From positions 1 through 6,610 of the forward strand of contig JAQSCR010000653.1 of the NCBI GenBank assembly GCA_029945495.1: 6,610 nt of DNA. Reading direction: 5' to 3'. The position numbers were made by a program, and so were the translations under genes. Positions 3,983-6,610 of this stretch are shown piece by piece (the first letter of the stretch is position 1; each line of letters opens with the position of its first letter). Source of the DNA: Pseudolabrys sp. GTDB taxonomy: Bacteria > Pseudomonadota > Alphaproteobacteria > Rhizobiales > Xanthobacteraceae. The notes under the pieces were generated by a model that saw nothing but the letters and a program-made list of their open reading frames with translations, made no database searches and was not told the origin of the DNA.

Positions 3983-6559
3983 ATGAGCAACGATCACCAG
4001 ACAGCGTCGACGCGCGAGGCGCTTGAGGCCATGGTCGCGGAGGCCGACACCGGCGGACGCAAACCGACCGGCTTCAGCAAGTCGTTGATCTTCGGCATCG
4101 CGCTGGCCTGGGCGCTGTTCCAGCTCTGGTACGCGTCGCCGCTGCCGTATCAGTTCAATTTCGGCGTGGTCAACGACGGCCAGGCGCGCACTATCCACCT
4201 GTGCTTCGCATTCCTTCTGGTCTTCACGACATTCCCGGCGCTGAAGTCGTCGCCGCGCCGATACATCCCGGCCTATGACTGGGTCCTGGCGATCCTCGGC
4301 GTCGCCGCCGCAGCTTACCTCCTGATCTTCTACAAGGAAATATCGCTGCGGCCAGGGCTGCCGACCACCGCTGACATCGTCATGTCGGTCATCGGCGTCG
4401 TCTGCCTGCTCGAAGCCGCGCGCCGCGCCGTCGGCCCGGCGCTCACGGCGATCGCCAGCCTCATGCTGGTCTACATCTTCGTCGGGCCGTGGCTGCCGGG
4501 CCTTCTCGGGCACAAGGGCGCATCGCTGTCGCGCGCCGCCTCGCAGATGTGGCTCACCTCCGAAGGCATCTTCGGCGTTGCGCTGGGCGTTTCCGCCAGC
4601 GTCGTGTTCCTGTTCGTCCTGTTCGGCAGCCTGCTGGAGCGCGCCGGCGCCGGCAATTATTTCATCCAGCTCGCTTTCGCCATGCTCGGCACTTATCGCG
4701 GCGGCCCGGCCAAGGCCGGCGTCGTCGCCTCCGGCCTCACCGGCATGATCTCCGGCTCCTCGATCGCCAACACCGTTACCACCGGCACCTTCACCATTCC
4801 GCTGATGAAGCGCGTCGGCTATTCGGCGGTGAAAGCCGGCGCCATCGAGGCCGCGGCCGGCGTCAACGGCCAGTTGATGCCGCCGGTGATGGGCGCGGCC
4901 GCGTTCCTGATCGCCGAATATGTCGGCATCAGCTACGCCGAAGTGGTCAAGCACGCCTTCCTGCCGGCGTTTCTAACCTATGGCGCGCTGTTCTACATCG
5001 TCGATATCGAAGCGGCGAAGCTCAACCTGCGCGGCCTGGCGCGATCGTCAACGATGCCGATCCATCAATCGCTGCTGCGCGCGCTGATGACGGTCTGCGG
5101 CATCATCATTCTCAGCGGCCTCGTGTATTACGGCATCGGCTGGACCAAGGTCGTGTTCGGCGCCGCCGCCACCTGGATTCTCGGCATTGCGCTGATCGCC
5201 GCCTATCTCGGGCTGTTGCGCTACAAAGCGCGTCATCCCGACCTGCCGGCCGACGATCTGACCAAGGCGATCGTCAAGGTGCCGGACTTCTTCGAGACCG
5301 CGCGCACCGGTCTGCATTACCTGTTGCCGGTCATTGTGCTGATCTGGTGCCTGATGGTCGAGGAACTGTCGCCCGGCCTGTCGGCTTTCTGGGGCACGGC
5401 CTTTCTCATCTTCATCATGCTCACGCAACGGCCGCTGATTGCGGCATTCCGCGGCGAGCACGCTTTCGCCGAGCGGCTGCGCGAGGGTTTCGACGATCTC
5501 GTCGCCGCGCTGCAGAGCGCCTCGCGCAACATGACGTCGGTCGGCATCGCCACCGCGTGCGCCGGCATCATCGTCGGCACCGTCTCGCTCACCGGCATCG
5601 GCCTGGTGATGACCGAGATCGTCGAAACCGTCTCCGGCGGCAATCTGATGATCATGCTGGCGATGACGGCGGTGATCTGCCTGATCCTCGGCATGGGCAT
5701 GCCGACGACGGCAAGCTACGTCGTGGTCGCGACCTTGATGGCGCCGGTGCTTGTCGAACTGGCGGCGGAGAACGATCTCGCCGTACCGCTGGTCGCGGTG
5801 CATATGTTCGTCTTTTACTTCGGCCTGATGGCGGACGTCACGCCGCCGGTCGGTCTGGCCGCTTATGCCGCGGCGGCGATTTCCGGCGCCGATCCGGTGA
5901 AGACCGGCATTCAGGCATTCCGCTACGAAATCCGCACCGGTTTGCTGCCATTCATCTTCATCTTCAATACCGAACTGCTGATGATCGATATCGGCAGCGT
6001 CAGCCATTTCATCGTGGTTGTCGGCTGCTCGATTGTTGCGATGGGCTGCTTCGTGGCGGCGACGCAAGGCTGGCTGGTGACGAAAAACCGCTGGTACGAG
6101 TCGGCGCTGCTGTTGTTGGTGTGTTTCACCTTGTTCCGGCCCGGCTATTGGCTTGATCAACTGCAGCCGCCGTTCGAAACGCGTGCCGCGGCCGAACTGG
6201 TGACGGTCGCCGGCTCGGTACCGGCGGGCTCGACGCTGCGCTTCCGCGTCAAGAGCCAGTCGCGCGCCGGCGACGATGTCGAAAAGCTGGTGCGGCTGAC
6301 GCTCCGCGCCGAGCCAAGCGGAGCCGAGCGCCTGCGCACCACCGGCCTGGCGATAGCGACGCTCGGCGGCACGACGACGATACAAACGTCCCGATTCGGC
6401 AGCCAGGCGGCGAAATACGGTCTGGCCGCGGGCGATGAAATCACGGCCGTGCTGGTGCCGGCGGAGCGGGCGAACCGCTACTGGCTCGCCATTCCGGGCT
6501 TGCTGCTGCTGGCGGGCATCGTCCTGCTGCAGTTACGGCGGCGCAAGGCGGTGCCGTGA
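3983..6559 (+). CDS. Fused TRAP transporter permease (4TM/12TM) with C-terminal DUF3394-type domain
   Basis: An 858-residue inner-membrane protein joining the small (DctQ-like) and large (DctM-like) TRAP subunits, the usual form for TAXI systems. After a hydrophilic N-terminus (1-32), helices at about 34-50, 71-86, 99-117, 132-143 and 151-168 form the small-subunit-like part. The DctM part begins near 195 and carries the paired signatures: SGLTGMISGSSIANTVTTG (250-268) with GVNGQLMPPVMG (293-304) in the first half, and GMGMPTTASYVV (570-582) with ADVTPPVGLAAYAAAAISG (617-635) in the second. In the family these form the ion and substrate sites. Two further helices (about 675-692 and 706-718) precede a soluble segment (about 725-830) and a last helix (about 834-850) ending RRRK, matching DUF3394. 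It should import the TAXI ligand with Na+ or H+. Start 3983 (MSNDH) is preferred to 3962. Confidence 0.96.
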   Translation: MSNDHQTASTREALEAMVAEADTGGRKPTGFSKSLIFGIALAWALFQLWYASPLPYQFNFGVVNDGQARTIHLCFAFLLVFTTFPALKSSPRRYIPAYDWVLAILGVAAAAYLLIFYKEISLRPGLPTTADIVMSVIGVVCLLEAARRAVGPALTAIASLMLVYIFVGPWLPGLLGHKGASLSRAASQMWLTSEGIFGVALGVSASVVFLFVLFGSLLERAGAGNYFIQLAFAMLGTYRGGPAKAGVVASGLTGMISGSSIANTVTTGTFTIPLMKRVGYSAVKAGAIEAAAGVNGQLMPPVMGAAAFLIAEYVGISYAEVVKHAFLPAFLTYGALFYIVDIEAAKLNLRGLARSSTMPIHQSLLRALMTVCGIIILSGLVYYGIGWTKVVFGAAATWILGIALIAAYLGLLRYKARHPDLPADDLTKAIVKVPDFFETARTGLHYLLPVIVLIWCLMVEELSPGLSAFWGTAFLIFIMLTQRPLIAAFRGEHAFAERLREGFDDLVAALQSASRNMTSVGIATACAGIIVGTVSLTGIGLVMTEIVETVSGGNLMIMLAMTAVICLILGMGMPTTASYVVVATLMAPVLVELAAENDLAVPLVAVHMFVFYFGLMADVTPPVGLAAYAAAAISGADPVKTGIQAFRYEIRTGLLPFIFIFNTELLMIDIGSVSHFIVVVGCSIVAMGCFVAATQGWLVTKNRWYESALLLLVCFTLFRPGYWLDQLQPPFETRAAAELVTVAGSVPAGSTLRFRVKSQSRAGDDVEKLVRLTLRAEPSGAERLRTTGLAIATLGGTTTIQTSRFGSQAAKYGLAAGDEITAVLVPAERANRYWLAIPGLLLLAGIVLLQLRRRKAVP

Positions 6560-6610
6560 CCTGACGGATATTTTGGACCAGCGCTATGGAGAGACTATTG
6601 CATTTGTGCG

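Noticed and set aside
3947..6385. Large minus-strand frames (335 and 445 codons) and a 555-codon plus-strand frame over the permease
   Set aside because: Their products are low-complexity Arg/His/Asp/Ala sequences, whereas the permease frame shows continuous membrane helices and TRAP signatures.
6586..6610. ATG near the right edge beginning a possible new reading frame
   Set aside because: Only eight codons are visible, with no clear ribosome binding site; nothing supports a gene.

Overview
The window looks like chromosomal DNA of a GC-rich proteobacterium, most likely an alphaproteobacterium (Hyphomicrobiales-like). That guess rests on strongly GC-ending codons, compact gene spacing and gene types common in that group; no marker gene here fixes the taxonomy. 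It holds four complete genes and one gene cut by the left edge. There is no sign of phage, transposon, CRISPR or RNA genes.

Layout: (1) At 1-391 on the minus strand is the N-terminal 130 residues of a FAD-dependent amino-acid oxidoreductase of the DAO/DadA type. (2) The divergent spacer 392-536 contains two adjacent palindromes of the form ATGC-N7-GCAT, each also a T-N11-A LysR-type box, placed as expected for a LysR-type regulator controlling the divergent pair. (3) At 537-1493 is a LysR-family regulator that resembles the HypT/YjiE branch. (4) At 1507-2832, 13 nt downstream, is a class III PLP-dependent aminotransferase. (5) The spacer 2833-2932 holds an 11-bp hairpin flanked by an A-tract, which reads as a terminator only on the minus strand. 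(6) At 2933-3907 is a TAXI-family periplasmic solute-binding protein with a strong ribosome binding site. (7) At 3921-3948 is a strong intrinsic terminator with a UUCG loop. (8) At 3983-6559 is a fused TRAP transporter permease (DctQ-like plus DctM-like) with a C-terminal DUF3394-type domain. The last 51 bases hold nothing I can assign.

Taken together this reads as an uptake-and-catabolism locus. The TAXI protein and fused permease would import a small carboxylate or amino acid using an ion gradient. The aminotransferase and the flavin oxidoreductase would remove amino groups from it or a relative, and the LysR protein would sense a pathway compound. The substrate cannot be read from the sequence. 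All protein families are well known. The less ordinary points are the tandem operator, the pairing of a HypT-like regulator with amino-acid genes, the terminator between binding protein and permease, and a short direct repeat at the regulator-aminotransferase junction.
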